Of a stretch of DNA of 64,000 nucleotides, positions 21,896 through 33,560 are shown piece after piece. This DNA comes from Rhinopithecus roxellana (Eukaryota; Chordata; Mammalia; Primates; Cercopithecidae), in NCBI RefSeq assembly GCF_007565055.1, contig NC_044550.1, positions 89,581,674-89,645,673 on the forward strand, in the 5' to 3' direction. Both the position numbers and the translations under genes were made by a program. The notes under the pieces were generated by a model. The model had not been told where the DNA came from and did not search any database. It was given only the letters and a program-made list of their open reading frames with translations. The stretch's first letter is position 1; every line of letters begins with the position of its first letter.

Positions 21896-22026
21896 CAATG
21901 GTTCTCAAATTTCAGCATGTATCAGAATCACTTGGAGGGCTTGTTAAAACACAGGTTTCTAGACTGTATCCCTAGAGTTTTTGACTCAGTAACTTTCGGA
22001 TAGAGCTTGAGAATTTTTACTTCTAG
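21896..22026 (+). mobile_element. MER5A-like MITE, left part (split)
   Basis: Starts 'caatggttctcaaatttcag' and reads 'cagaatcacttggaggg' then 'gcttgagaatttttacttcta'. It breaks at the antisense L1 and resumes beyond 24428. Confidence 0.75.
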
Positions 22027-22681
22027 TTCATAGATTCTTTCTTCTGCTTGATCAAGTCTTCTACTGATGCTTTTTATTGCATTTTTCATTTCACTTGTTG
22101 CATTTTTCAACTCTGGGATTTGTTTGATTTTGCTTTTTATTACTTCAATCTTTGTCAAAAATCTCTGATTTCTGGCTTGTTTCTCTGTGTTTCCTTATAG
22201 TTCATTGAGTTTCCTTAAATACAGCTATTTTAATTTTCTTGTCTGGTAGATCACACACCTCCATTCCTTTAGAGTCAGTCATTGTTACCTTATTTTCCCC
22301 TTTGGTAAGGTCATATTTTCCTGCTTATTGTGGATTCTCGTTGACATGTGCTGATGTCTATGCATTCAATAATTAGGTATTTATTCCAGTCTTCACAATC
22401 TGGCTTTGTTTGTGCCTGTCCTTCTTCAGTAGGCCTGCCCAGAAGTTCTAAGTAGGCTGATTTGTGTTCCCTAAGCTCATTACTGCTACAGCTATTTCAG
22501 CCTTAGAGGGCACCCGAAGTCCAGGTTTGCTGTGAGTCTTACAAGGGGGCTTCAAGGTTGGAGTGGTGACCCAGCCCAGAGGACTTGGGGAAGACCCAAG
22601 TAGGGTACCTGGGCTGTGTGGGAAAGCTGGCCAAGCTTGGAAACTGTCCAGACTGTCCCAAAGGCCCAGATAGGTGCACTG

Positions 22682-22917
22682 CCAGCAGTTCCCTGAACAG
22701 GTAGGACAATCTTCAGACTGCAAGAGGCGTTCAAGCTGAGAGTTGGCTCCTTCAGAATCTGCTGTGGGATGGAAGCTGGTGACTCTTCCTCAGTGGCTCA
22801 GACAGGCTCACATCTACTAGCAGTTCCCTGCATAGGTGGGATAGTCCCTTGACTGCAGCAAGAGGGAGCAAAGCTGAGACTGGCCCCCTTCAGGATCTGC
22901 TGTGGGATGGAGGCTGG
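22682..22917 (-). repeat. Tandem duplication in the L1 5' UTR
   Basis: 22682-22779 and 22817-22917 are diverged copies, offset about 136 bp. Both contain 'agcagttccctg' and end 'ctgctgtgggatgga' plus 'gctgg'. Confidence 0.85.
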
Positions 22918-23380
22918 CAAGCTTGTCAGGGAGTCTCAGTCAGGTGAGTAACTCCCAGGCTGTGAGATATAGGCAAGTCTTCCTCTAGGTTCTTGTGTGA
23001 GCAGTACTAATCTGGGACCACAGCTGAGAGGGGCTGGAAGCTGAGCCATAGGACATCTTTCAGGTCCATTGCCAAGATCAATGTCAGTGAGCAGATGAGC
23101 CTCTCTGCCAAGATACTAACATGTGATTGTTCCCAGCCTCCTTGGCAGATGGTTTTGGTAAAACTGAAGGCCAGGTGGGGCTACAGCCAAACCCATTGGG
23201 TAACAGGGGTTTCTGGGCTTGAACCCGGGAGCACAACCAGCAGGTCTGCCACCTGAGTGTGGGTTTGCATTCTCAAAACAACCTCTTAGGTCTTAGGCTT
23301 CAATGGTGTTCCCACAGCCTCCTATCTAAACCCCAAGGCTCCCACAAAGAAACTTTTGTCCATGGATGGATGCACAATTC

Positions 23381-23691
23381 TTTTTTTTTTTTTTTTTTTT
23401 TTGAGACAGAGTCTCGCTCTGTCGCCCAGGCTGGAGTGCAGTGGCTGGATCTCAGTTCACTGCAAGCTCCCCCTCCCGGGTTTATGCCATTCTCCTGCCT
23501 CAGCCTCCCAAGTAGCTGGAACTACAGGTGCCCGCCACCTCGCCTGGCTAGTTTTTTTTTTTTTGTATTTTTTAGTAGAGATGGGGTTTCACCGTGTTAG
23601 CCAGGATGGTCTCGATCTCCTGACCTCGTAATCCGCCCGTCTCGGCCTCCCAAAGTGCTGGGATTACAGGCTTGAGCCACTGTGCCCGGCC
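23381..23691 (-). mobile_element. AluY (Old World monkey type), antisense, in L1
   Basis: Flanked by perfect 'ggatgcacaattc' copies (23368-23380 and 23692-23704). It carries 'ccacctcgcctggctag' and 'ggcttgagccactg'. It sits in the L1 5' UTR. Confidence 0.95.
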
Positions 23692-23771
23692 GGATGCACA
23701 ATTCTTGTCTTGAAGGGATACAAGCAGGTGACCTCCTATTCTGCCATCTTGCTGACCTCACTCTCTAATTT

Positions 23772-24113
23772 ATCTAATCCTTCCTCCCTCCCTCCCTTCC
23801 TCCCTGCCTCTCTCCTTCTCTCCCTCTCTCCCTTCCCTTCCCTTCCCACTCTATCACCCAGGCTGGAGTGCAGTTGCATGATCTCAACTCACTGCAATCT
23901 CTGCCTCCTGGGTTCATGTGATTCTCCTGCCTCAGCCTCCTAAGTAGGTGGGACTACAGGTGCCCCTGGCTAATTTTTTGTATTTTTAGTAGAGATGGGG
24001 TTTTGCCATATTGGCCAGGTTGGTCTCAAACTTCTGAGCTCAAGTAATCCACCCACCTCGGCCTTTCAGAGTGCTGGGATTACAGGCATGAGCCACTGTG
24101 CCTGGCCTCCGGC
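23772..24113 (-). mobile_element. Alu (AluS-type), antisense, with polypyrimidine tail
   Basis: The tail has become a (TCCC)n/(TTCC)n tract (about 23778-23848). 'ctctaattt' flanks it at 23763-23771 and 24114-24122. Confidence 0.88.
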
Positions 24114-24130
24114 CTCTAATTTGCGTTTCT

Positions 24131-24428
24131 TCTTTTTTTTTTTTTTGAGATGGAGTCTTGCTCTACAGCCCAGGCTGGAGTGCAGTGGCGCGATCTCTGC
24201 TCACTGCAAGCTCCGCCTCCAGGGTTCACACCATTCTCCCGCCTCAGCCTCACCAGTAGCTGGGACTACAGGTGCCCGCCACCACACCCGGCTAATTTTT
24301 TTGTATTTTTAGTATCGACAGGGTTTCACCATGTTAGCCAGGATGGTCTTGATCTCCTGACCTCGTGATCTGCCCGCCTCGGCCTCCCAAAGTGCTGGGA
24401 TTACAGGCGTGAGCCACCGTGCCTGGCC
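24131..24428 (-). mobile_element. Alu (AluY/S-type), antisense, in MER5A
   Basis: Flanked by perfect 15-bp 'ctaatttgcgtttct' copies (24116-24130 and 24429-24443), which are MER5A sequence. Confidence 0.95.
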
Positions 24429-24505
24429 CTAATTTGCGTTTCTAATGGGTTTCCAAGTGATGCTGATGTTGCTAGTTTTGGTATCCATACTTTGAGAACC
24501 ACCGA
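24429..24505 (+). mobile_element. MER5A-like MITE, right part
   Basis: 'ggtttccaagtgatgctgat' and the terminus 'actttgagaaccacc' complete the element begun at 21896. Confidence 0.75.
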
Positions 24506-25190
24506 TCTATGCATTTCCTTTTCTGATAGAGGAATTGAATATGGGTAATAACTGGCCACTGTCCTGTAGTTAGGTTGTGGAAGAAGTAGAATTAGATCCA
24601 GAATCAATATTCTTAGTCTGCCACTCTTTCCACTGTTGTAGCACCTACATTTGTTACTTCAGCACTGAAATGACTTCTTCAGAGCTGATACTAACCACAG
24701 AGGATAAAAATATTCTGTTTGTACCAAGATTTTTCAAATGTGACTAATAGTATATGTAACACCTGAATCAGTACATTTACTTCATGAATTCCTTCAGGTA
24801 ATTACTTTGATGGAATCATTCCTGGTGGTACACTTTCCTTTTCCAGCACTCCTGGGGATATCTGAAATAAAAGACAAGTGTTTTTGCCATAAAGTTTAAT
24901 TAAGAAGGCTAATTAAGAGAATAGACCACATAACATATATCAAACTAACTTTATCCTCCAGGGCAGATGTGCATTTCAGTTTCCCTCACCAACCATACCT
25001 ACCCAACACACACACTGAATATTCTTCCCAGGAATCAATCACTCTCTCTCTCTTCTCCCCTAGACTCACTCTTCTGTGTGGCAAGTGCTGAGTCTTAGAA
25101 AAACCAGAACTGCACTTGCTAAATTGCTATCTCTTTTCTCTGCTGACAAAAGACAAACCTCTTATTTGTTAAGGCTGGTCTTGACTGTGT
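24506..25190. other. Unclassified spacer
   Basis: No gene or transposon recognised. Confidence 0.4.
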
Positions 25191-25191
25191 T

Positions 25192-25500
25192 CTTTTTTTG
25201 TTTGTTTTGTTTTTTTTTGAGACAGAATCTTGCTCTGTCGTCCAGGCTGGAGTGCCATGGCACAATCTCAGCTCACTGCAACCTCCATCTCCCAGGTTCA
25301 AGCGATTCTCCTTCGTCAGCCTCCTGAGTAGCTGGGATTACAGGCATGCATCACCATGCCCAGCTCATTTTTATATTTTTAGTAGAGACAGGGCATCTCC
25401 ATGTTGGCCAGGCTGGTCTCAAACTCCTGACCTCAGGTGAACTGCCAACCTCGGCTTCCCAAAGGGCTGGGATTACGCACGTGAGCCACCATGCCCTGCC
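25192..25500 (-). mobile_element. Alu (AluS-type), antisense
   Basis: Dimer with a (TTTG)-interrupted T-tract and head 'ccaccatgccctgcc'. The target duplication is not clear. Confidence 0.9.
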
Positions 25501-25879
25501 TGTTGTGGCTGTCTTCTGAGACACCGTGTGGGTCTTGGAATCTTGTACCCCTTTTTCATGATTCTGTATCATGGAACTCTGGGGCTGATTCTGCCCAGAC
25601 TAGGGGAACTTGACAATTTTCTGGGGGATGTCATCCTATTACTGATTTTACTTCTTCACGAGTGTTTAAGGTTTCTTTTAATTTCTTCCAGAGTCACTTT
25701 CACTCTTTTAGAGTTACTCTTCCTCAACCTCTCTCGAGGTTATGTGGTAGCAGATTCCTCACCCGTAGCTTTATTCTATATGATGGATCTTTCCAGTGAG
25801 CATGAAAAAAGGCATGAGTATATGTTTTATGATTGCTTAGCTTCTTATTTGGAATCAGAGAACGTAGTAATTGAGGAGT
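25501..25879. other. Spacer with a 127-codon open frame
   Basis: A plus-strand frame (25528-25911) is rich in Leu and Phe and ends inside the next Alu T-tract. It has no known domain, no Kozak support and no neighbouring exons. I treat it as chance. Confidence 0.4.
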
Positions 25880-25895
25880 CAGAGGGCATACTTTT

Positions 25896-26191
25896 TTTTT
25901 TTTTTTTTTGAGACGGAGTCTCGCTTTGTCGCCCAGGCTGGAGTGCAGTGGCGCGATCTTGGCTCACTGCAAGCTCCGCCTCCCGGGTTCACACCATTCT
26001 CCTGCCTCAGCCTCCTGAGTAGCAGGGAGTAGAGCGCCTGCTACCGCGCCCGGCTAATTTTTTTTGTATTTTTAGTAGAGACGGGGTTTCACCGTGTTAG
26101 CCAGGATGATCTCGATCTCCTGACCTCATGATCCGCCCGTCTGGGCCTCCCAAAGTGCTGGGATTACAGGCTTGAGCCACCACGCCCGGCC
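25896..26191 (-). mobile_element. AluY (Old World monkey type), antisense
   Basis: Flanked by perfect 16-bp 'cagagggcatactttt' copies (25880-25895 and 26192-26207). Reads 'ggcttgagccaccacg' at the head. Confidence 0.95.
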
Positions 26192-26207
26192 CAGAGGGCA
26201 TACTTTT

Positions 26208-26722
26208 AAAACGTGCTGAATGGCTCAGGCTGGTGAAGAAGGCTGGGAATGAAGAGAGAAATCTTATGGAACCCCCAGAGCCATACTTGATCCTCAGCCA
26301 CTTCAACTTCAACTGGCTTCTCATTTTCTCCTGCTTCATGACGTTTGTAAAGAGAAAGGAACTGACAATAGACTGCACAATCTGTGGGACCCAGTGCAAA
26401 ACACAAATGCAGAGCCCTTATTTAAAAATATGCAGAATTTAAGACAGCAACAGCAGAACATTAAACCAAGTTGTGGGGGCACTTCTGAGTACAGGGTCTG
26501 GTGTGACCACTGATGAAGCCAGCCCTGGGTAAAAAACATAACCTGTGACCATGTGTACCATTGGCTTTTGGACCAAAGACTTAGTGTAAACTTCCTTTTA
26601 CTAATTTGTGTATGACAGTCAACCATACCTTTTTTGCTGCTCCATTTCACTTTCCTTAACCTTGGTAAACTAGGAGAATTTGCTGCTGTTTTGGTTACTG
26701 CCCTTAAAATGCAGTGTAAAAT
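26208..26722. other. Unclassified spacer
   Basis: The minus-strand 141-codon frame (26336-26761) shows no domain and runs into the next Alu fragment. Confidence 0.4.
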
Positions 26723-26831
26723 TTTGTTTTTTTGTCTTTTTTTGTTTTTTGACAAGGTCACGCTCTGTCACACATGCTGGAGTGCAGTGGTGTGATCAAG
26801 GCTACTGCAGCCTCAACCTCCTGGGCTCAGT
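26723..26831 (-). mobile_element. Alu fragment, antisense
   Basis: The T-rich tail and 'cacatgctggagtgcagtgg' are present, but the element stops at 'cctgggctcag'. Confidence 0.8.
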
Positions 26832-27624
26832 CTAAAGGGTCTTTAGGGAAGAATATCCATCTGTAGAATCATAACTAGTCTCTAGTCTTAACACTGTCAG
26901 CTGGAAACAGTTCCTCAGGAACTAACAGTGCAAAAGATACAACAGTCTTAAGACAAAGATCTGCTCACTCTTATCTAAGTAAAGGAATGTAAAGGGATTT
27001 TAAGTTTACTTTTGAGCTGAGTTCACCAGGGAGCAAATCAAGACTAGGATTGAATAACTGATTGTTATAAATGCAGCCCGTGACCCAGATATGCCTCTGA
27101 GCTGTGTCCTGGGGACAGTGTACACCGTGCTCTATGAATCCACACAGCTGGAGCAGGATTCTTATCTTAAAATTCTAAAGCAATTAGTGCATAGGCTTAA
27201 TGTCCTTCCTCTAACAAAGCATCTAAGAAATGCCACAAGTCAAGGGAAGAGGGAGGAACCATCAAGGTGACATGAATGGCGAATGGTGAGTATCCTCTTG
27301 CTCTCAGAGTGTACAGAAGAGAGGCTGCACCCGGTCTTTCTCAGACAGTTTCCTGAAGTTGAATAATAAAGATACAAATATAAAACTGCTGAAATACAGG
27401 CTGGCATGATTGTTAACAGCTCTAGGAATTTCAGGAGGTGCAGGTGGGAAGCAATGTCTTATTGTGCTTTACAAATGATAAAATTAATTCCAGAGGGTGC
27501 CTGTGATAGTACAACTTGATTCTGTTATCACACAAGTGAGGTTTGTTGTAACTTATTTTTTAAAGCAGTCCACATAGAATGTATGTGTTCTTTATCTTGC
27601 TAATTTCAAAATAATTTCAGAAGC
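26832..27624. other. Unclassified spacer
   Basis: About 0.8 kb without a recognised repeat or gene. It could hide an old LTR, but I see no termini. Confidence 0.4.
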
Positions 27625-28027
27625 AGTCTTTTTAAATTTTTATTTGAAGTTCCGGGGCACATGTGCAGGACGTGCAAGTTTGTTACCTAGGTAAACGTGT
27701 GCCATGGTGGTTTACTGCACTGATCATCCCATCCCCTAGGTATTAAGCCCAGCATGCATCAGCTATTTTTCCTGATGCTCTCCCTCCCCTGCCCCACAGG
27801 CCCCGGTGTGTGTCATTTCCCTCTCTGTGTCCATGTGTTCTGATTGTTCACCTCCCACTTATAAGTGAGAACATGCGGTGTTTGGTTTTCTGTTCCTGTG
27901 TTAATTTGTTGAGGATAATGGCTTCTAGCTCCATCCATGTCCCTGCAAAGGACATGATGTTATTCCTTTTTATGGCTGCATAGTGTTCCATGATGTGTAT
28001 GTACCACACGTTCTTTATCCAGCTTAT
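27625..28027 (-). mobile_element. L1 3' end, antisense (3' half of a twin-primed copy)
   Basis: 'ggcacatgtgcaggacgtgc' to 'tatggctgcatagtgttcc' is the antisense L1 3' UTR and end of ORF2. It ends exactly where the inverted piece starts. Confidence 0.9.
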
Positions 28028-28300
28028 CAGTTGGTGGGAATATAAATTAGTTCAATCATTGTGGAGGCAGTGTGGCGATTCCTCAAAGAGCTAGAACTAG
28101 AAATACCATTTGACACAGCAATCCCATCGCTGGGAATATACCAAAAGGCATAAAAATCATTGTGTTATAAAGAGACATGCATGTGTGTGTTCATTGCAGC
28201 ACTAGTCACAATAGCAAAGACATGGAATCAACCCAAATGCCCATCAATGAACGACTGAATAGAGAAGAGTCTTATTGAAAGAAAACAAGATACATGGAGC
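28028..28300 (+). mobile_element. L1 ORF2 piece, inverted (5' half of a twin-primed copy)
   Basis: 'ttggtgggaatataaattag' to 'atcaacccaaatgcccatca' is the L1 sequence lying just upstream of the neighbouring piece, but in the opposite orientation. Confidence 0.88.
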
Positions 28301-29381
28301 TGGATCTACCTTTTTGTGAGTTACTGAAACAGAACTTTGATTTTATTTTTGTCATTGCACAAATTGGAAGGATAAAAAGAATGGCATAATATTAAGTTTG
28401 GTTGGGAGAAGAAAGACCAGGGGCCCATCTGAAATATTCTTTTGATTACACTGCATTATTCAATATTCCAGAATGAGAAATGGGGAAAGGAAGACCAAAG
28501 ACATTCATCAAGGAGATGGATAGGGAGGCTCAGAAGTGAGGATTCTCAGCAAGCAAAGGCAGTTCTCAGAAATGAAGCTTCTTCTAAGTAAAAAAAAATG
28601 CCTCCACTCTTTTTGTTTTTACCTCTAATGTGGTTTCTTTCCTTAGGGGAGCCTCATCAGAATTACTGATTACATGAAAAAAAAAAAAGGAACTTTTGCA
28701 GCGTTTTAACTGACTAACAATCGATTGTGACTCCAGATACTTCAATAGCTAAAATATGTAGCAGTCCCCATGTTAATGAGGATGGTGAGGCTGAAGCCAC
28801 TCTGGTCAACGTTGGCAGTTTCTTTGCAGTTTCAATTCGTATGTTAGGTTGTAATCTCTGGAGTTTAGAGACAGTCCCTATTATTTCAGCAAATAAAGTC
28901 TGCAATCATTGGTAACCAGTAAAAACCTTGCTGAGACAGCAGAGGGAACATTCTAGGAAGAAGAGGGATGTAAAATACTGGAATATTTCTTAAAAATGGT
29001 GTGAGGCATTATTATTACCCATTTTAGTCTTGAAAATGTGCTATGGATTGTGCTAGATGAGAGTAGTTATTTTATTCCATTATGTCTGTGGTGGTGTTCT
29101 CTAGATTTAAATCTAGATCTAAATGAAATTTTGCTTTAAAGAGTGAAGTAGAGATCAAGCATTATTTCATAGTAGTTAGTTTTTGTGCTAGCAGCAGCTG
29201 CTTTGTTCAGTCCTGCAGGGTTAAATTGTTATGGCTTTCAAATTACAACTTTTGTTATTAATGCCTGCATCCACTAGATCTCCTGGTTTAGTTGTTTTAA
29301 CTGCAGTAATTGTCAATGAATCAAGGGAGAGCTTTCTTGTTCCCCAAACCCACTACTTTTAAAGGTTTTTATTTCCTCATA
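28301..29381. other. Unclassified spacer
   Basis: No gene or transposon recognised. A perfect 18-bp palindrome ('tctagattt' and its complement) lies at 29100-29117. Short A-runs occur near 28590 and 28680. Confidence 0.4.
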
Positions 29382-29398
29382 AATTTTATCATCTTTCT

Positions 29399-29698
29399 TT
29401 CTTTTTTCTTTTTTGAGATGGATCTTACTCTCCAGGCTGGAGTGCAGTGGTGTGATCTTGGCTCACTGCAACCTCCATCTCCCAGCTTCAAGCAATTATC
29501 CTGCCTCAGCCTCCTGAGTAGCTGGGACTACAGGTGCCCACCACCGCACCCAGCTGATTTTTGTATCTTTTTTTTTTAAGTAGAAATGGGGTTTTATCAT
29601 ATTGGCCAGGCTGGTCTCGAACTCCTGACCTCAGGTGATCCTCCCACCTCGGCCTACCAAAGTGCTGGGATTACAGATGTGAGCCACTGTGCCCGGCC
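29399..29698 (-). mobile_element. Alu (AluS-type), antisense
   Basis: Flanked by 'aattttatcatctttct' (29382-29398) and 'aattttatcctctttct' (29699-29715), 17 bp with one change. Confidence 0.95.
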
Positions 29699-29715
29699 AA
29701 TTTTATCCTCTTTCT

Positions 29716-30119
29716 AATCAGCAAAACTACTCTGTTGTGGGTAAATCCCAGAACACTGGCTTCCTCCTGGAAGGAGGATTGACACAAAAGGGCATGATGA
29801 AATTTTCTGGGGTAATGATAATATTCTATATCTTTACAGGGGTTTTGGTTATACAAGGGTAGGCCTTCATATTTACCTAGAGAGTTGTCATTTCTGATGT
29901 CCTTTCATCTTTCCTGAAGATCCAGGTTTTAGTCTGGTATCATTTGCCCTTGGGCTGAATAAAATTTTGAAGCATTTCTTGTAGAGTGACTCTACTGGTG
30001 ATACATTCTCTTAATACTTTTTTTAACAGATGGAAATGTCCTTATGTCATCTTCGTATTTGAAGAATATTTTTACTCAACATACAATTCTTACTGGAGAG
30101 AGTTTTTCTGTCAGCATTT
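29716..30119. other. Unclassified spacer
   Basis: A pattern near 29930-29975 ('ctgaataaaattttgaagca') may be a LINE remnant. Nothing else is recognised. Confidence 0.4.
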
Positions 30120-30418
30120 AAAATGTAATGTTCCTTATCCTATTCGGTGTAGTACTGGTGTAGACCTAGCCAGAGCAATTAGGCAAGAGGAAGAAAGAAA
30201 GGCACCCAAATAGGAAAAAGAGGAAGTCAAATTATCTCTCTTCACTCACAATATGATGCTATACCTAGAAAACCCTAAAGCTTCTGTCAAAAGTCTCCTA
30301 GATCTAATACATGACTTCAGCAAAGTCTCAGGATACAAAATGAATGTACAAAAATCAGTAGCATTTTTATACACCAACAATGTTCAAGCTAAGAAACAAA
30401 TCAAGAATTCAATCCCAG

Positions 30419-30710
30419 TTGAGCATGGTGGCTCCTGCCTGTAATTCCAGGACTCCGGGAAGTTGAGGTAGTAGGATTGCTTGAGGCCAGGAGTTTGAGA
30501 CCAGCTTGGGCAACATAGGGAGAACTTGTCTCTATGAAAAATAAAAATTATTAGCCTGGCATGGTGGTACATGCCTGTTGTCCCAGCTATTTGGGAGTCT
30601 GAAGTAGGAGGATTGCTTGGGCCCAGGATTTCAGGTTATGGTGAGCTATGATTGCACCACTGAACTCTAGCCTGGGCCACAGAGTGAAACCCTCTCTCAC
30701 CAAACAAACA
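30419..30710 (+). mobile_element. Alu (AluJ-like), sense, in L1
   Basis: Diverged dimer flanked by 'aagaattcaatccc' on both sides, an L1 sequence. Confidence 0.93.
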
Positions 30711-30939
30711 AAGAATTCAATCCCGTTTACAGTAGTCACCACAACAAAATATTTTATTACATGAAAGATCTCTACAAGGAGAACTATAAAACACTGCTGA
30801 AAGAAATCACAGACAACACTAATGAAAAAGCATTCAATGCTCATAAATTGGAAGAATTAATACCATGAAAATGTTCATAGTACCCAAAGCAATCTACAGA
30901 TTCAATGCTATTCCTATTAAATTACCGCTGTCATTTTTC

Positions 30940-31253
30940 TTTTTCTTTTCTTTTTTTTCTTTTTTTTTTGAGATGGAGTCTCACTCTGTTGCCCAGGTTG
31001 GAATGCAATGGCACGATCTCAGCTCACTGCAACCTCCGCCTCCCGGGTTTAAGTGATTCTCCTGTCTCAGCCTCCCGAGTAGCTGGGATTACAGGCACAT
31101 GCTTGCCATGCCTGGCTACTTTTTTGTATCTTTAGTAGAGATGGGGTTTCACCGTGTTCCTCTGGCTTGTCTGGAACTCCTGAGCTCAGGCAATCCACCC
31201 GCCTTAGCCTCCCAAAGTGCTAGGATTACAGGTGTGAGCCACTGCGCCCAGCC
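30940..31253 (-). mobile_element. Alu (AluS-type), antisense, outer member of a tandem pair
   Basis: Begins with a T/C-rich tail after the L1 text 'cgctgtcatttttc'. Its head meets the tail of the next Alu without host sequence between. Confidence 0.9.
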
Positions 31254-31550
31254 TGTTGTTGTTTTTTGAGGCAGAGTCTCACTCTGTCACCCAGGCTGGA
31301 GGACAGTGGTGCAACCTTGGTTTACTGCAACCTCCACCTCCAGAGTTAAAGGGATTCTCTTGCCTCAGCCTCCTGAGTAGCTGGGATTACATGCACACAC
31401 CATGATGCCCAGCTAATTTTTGTATTTTTAGTAGAGATAGGTTTTCAACAAGTTGGCCAAGCTGGTCTCGAACTCTTGACCTCAAGTGATCTGCCTACCT
31501 CAGCCTCCCAAAGTGCTGGGATTATAAGAGTGAGCCACTGCACCTGGCAT
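31254..31550 (-). mobile_element. Alu (AluS-type), antisense, second of a tandem pair
   Basis: Followed by 'cactgtcatttttc' (31551-31564), the partner of the duplication at 30926-30939. So the pair shares one outer duplication. Confidence 0.9.
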
Positions 31551-33080
31551 CACTGTCATTTTTCACAGAATTAAAAAAATTCTAAAATTCATATGGAACC
31601 AGAAAGGAGCCTAAATAGCCAAGTCAGTCCTAAGCAAAAAGAATAAAGCCAAAGGCATCACACTACTCAACTTCAAACTATATCACAAGGCTACAGTAAC
31701 CAAAACATCATGGTACTGGTTCAAAAATAGACACATAAACCAATGAGACAGAATAAAACCCCTGAAATAAAGATATGCATCTAAAACCAACTTTGTCTTC
31801 TACAAAGTTGAAAAAAATAAACTATGGTGAAAAAATATCTTCTTCAATAAATGTTGTAGGGAAAACTGGCTAGCCATATACAGAAGAATGAAACTGGACC
31901 CCCACCTTTTGCCATATACAAAAATTAACTCAAGATGGATTGAAGACTTAAGTGTAAGATCTCAAACTATAAAAGTCCGAGAAGTAAAGCTGGGAAAATA
32001 CTTTTCTGGACACTGGCCTAGGCAAAGAAATTATGATTAAACCCTCAAAAGCAAATGCAATAAAAACAAAAATTGACAATTGGTACTAAATTAAACTACA
32101 AAGCTGCTGCATATCAAAAGGAACTATTAACAGAGTAAATAGACAACCTATTGAATGGAAAAAAATGTTTGCAAACTATGCATCCAACAACTAATATTCA
32201 GAATCTATAAGCAACTTAACAAGAAAACACAAATGACCCCATTAAAAAGTCGGCAAAGGACATGAATAAACACTTCTCAAAAGAAGACATACAAGTGGCC
32301 AAAAACATATGTAATATGTTCTGCAACACTAATCATCAGAGAAATGCAAATCAAAACCACAATGAGATACCCTCTTATACCAGGCAGAATGGCTATTATT
32401 AAAAAGCTAGGAAATAACAGATGTTGGCAAGATTGATGAGAAAACAGAATGCTTATACACTGTTCATGGGAATGCAAATTAGTTCAGCCACTGTGGAAAG
32501 CAGTTTGAAAATGGCTCAAAGAACTAAATATGGAATTATCATTTGACGAGCAATCCTATTACTCGGTATATTCCCAAAGGAAAATAAATTGTTCTACCAA
32601 AAAGATACCTGTACTTGCATGTTTATTGCAGCACTATTCACAATAGCAAAGACATAGAATCAACCCAGGTGCCCGTCAGTGATGGATTGGGTAAAGAACA
32701 TGTGGTACTTGTACACCATGGAATGCTACACAGCCATAAAGAAGAATGAAATCATGTCCTTTGCAGCAACATGGATGCAGCTAGAGGCCATTATCTGAAG
32801 TGAATTAATGCAGAAACAGAAAACCAAATACTACTACATGTTCTCATTTATAAATGGGAGCTAAACACTGGGTACATATGGACACAAAGATGAGAACAAT
32901 AAACACTGGGGATTTCAATACTGGGGAAGCAGTGGGGGGACAGATCGAAAAACTGCCTGTTGGGTACAATGTTCACTCTTTGGTCGATGGGATCATTTGA
33001 AGCCCCAACCTCAGCATCGCGAGATATACCCATGTAACAAACCTGCACACGTACCCCAAGAATCTAAGATTTAAAAAAGG

Positions 33081-33560
33081 AATTATATTTAACATATGTA
33101 TTTAGAACCCTAACATATAAAATACATAAAAGTGGTACTTTGTAGTTTAAATGTATTTTATCATTTTAATTGTGAAACATTTTTCTCTTATAAATGGGAT
33201 CAATGGAAATAATAAAGCTCTTCTGATAAGCTGAAAATTTGCAACCAAAAAAGAAAAGATAATGTTTCTTGTACTGTTACAATTTCTGTTGATAAATTTT
33301 GAATCTGTGTTTTCCTGTATGTGACACGTTGTTTTCTTTTGACTGCTTTCAAGAATTTCCATTAACTCTAGTTATTAGTAGTTTGACTATGATGGACCCA
33401 GGTACGGTTTCTTTGCCGATATCCTGCTTGGCTTTTACTGAGCTTCCTGAATATGAAAATTTGTTTTTAAAATCTAATTTAAGAAGTCTTGGGGCACTGT
33501 TAGTTCAATAAGTTGTATACTTCATCCTGACGTACCACTCTTTCTTGAATTGTATTCATG
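33081..33560. other. Unclassified AT-rich spacer
   Basis: No gene or transposon recognised with confidence. Confidence 0.4.

Larger units (their letters stand above)
22027..23762 (-). mobile_element. Antisense L1: 5' UTR and start of ORF1, 3' end missing
   Basis: On the minus strand it starts at about 23755 with the L1 leader 'agcaagatggcagaatagg', runs through about 1.5 kb of 5' UTR, and reaches ORF1 near 22158. There it encodes a coiled-coil stretch with 'RRLDQAEERIYELE', typical of L1 ORF1p. It stops abruptly after this, with no ORF2, no 3' UTR and no A-tail. MER5A-like sequence lies at both borders and is partly repeated ('gaatttttacttcta' against 'aatttgcgtttcta'), as if it were a target duplication. 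Confidence 0.8.
30120..33080 (+). mobile_element. L1 (L1PB/L1PA-like), sense, 5'-truncated, hosting three Alus
   Basis: Runs from the RT region ('ctagccagagcaattaggca') through the ORF2 C-terminus to the 3' UTR and 'acccatgtaacaaacctgca', with an A-poor end near 33075. Frame-disrupting changes are frequent. The Alus at 30419-30710 and 30940-31550 have L1 sequence as target duplications. This is the longest L1 in the window. Confidence 0.92.

Noticed and set aside
25528..25911. 127-codon plus-strand frame rich in Leu
   Set aside because: Ends in the T-tract of a young AluY, so the present stop is recent. No family resemblance.
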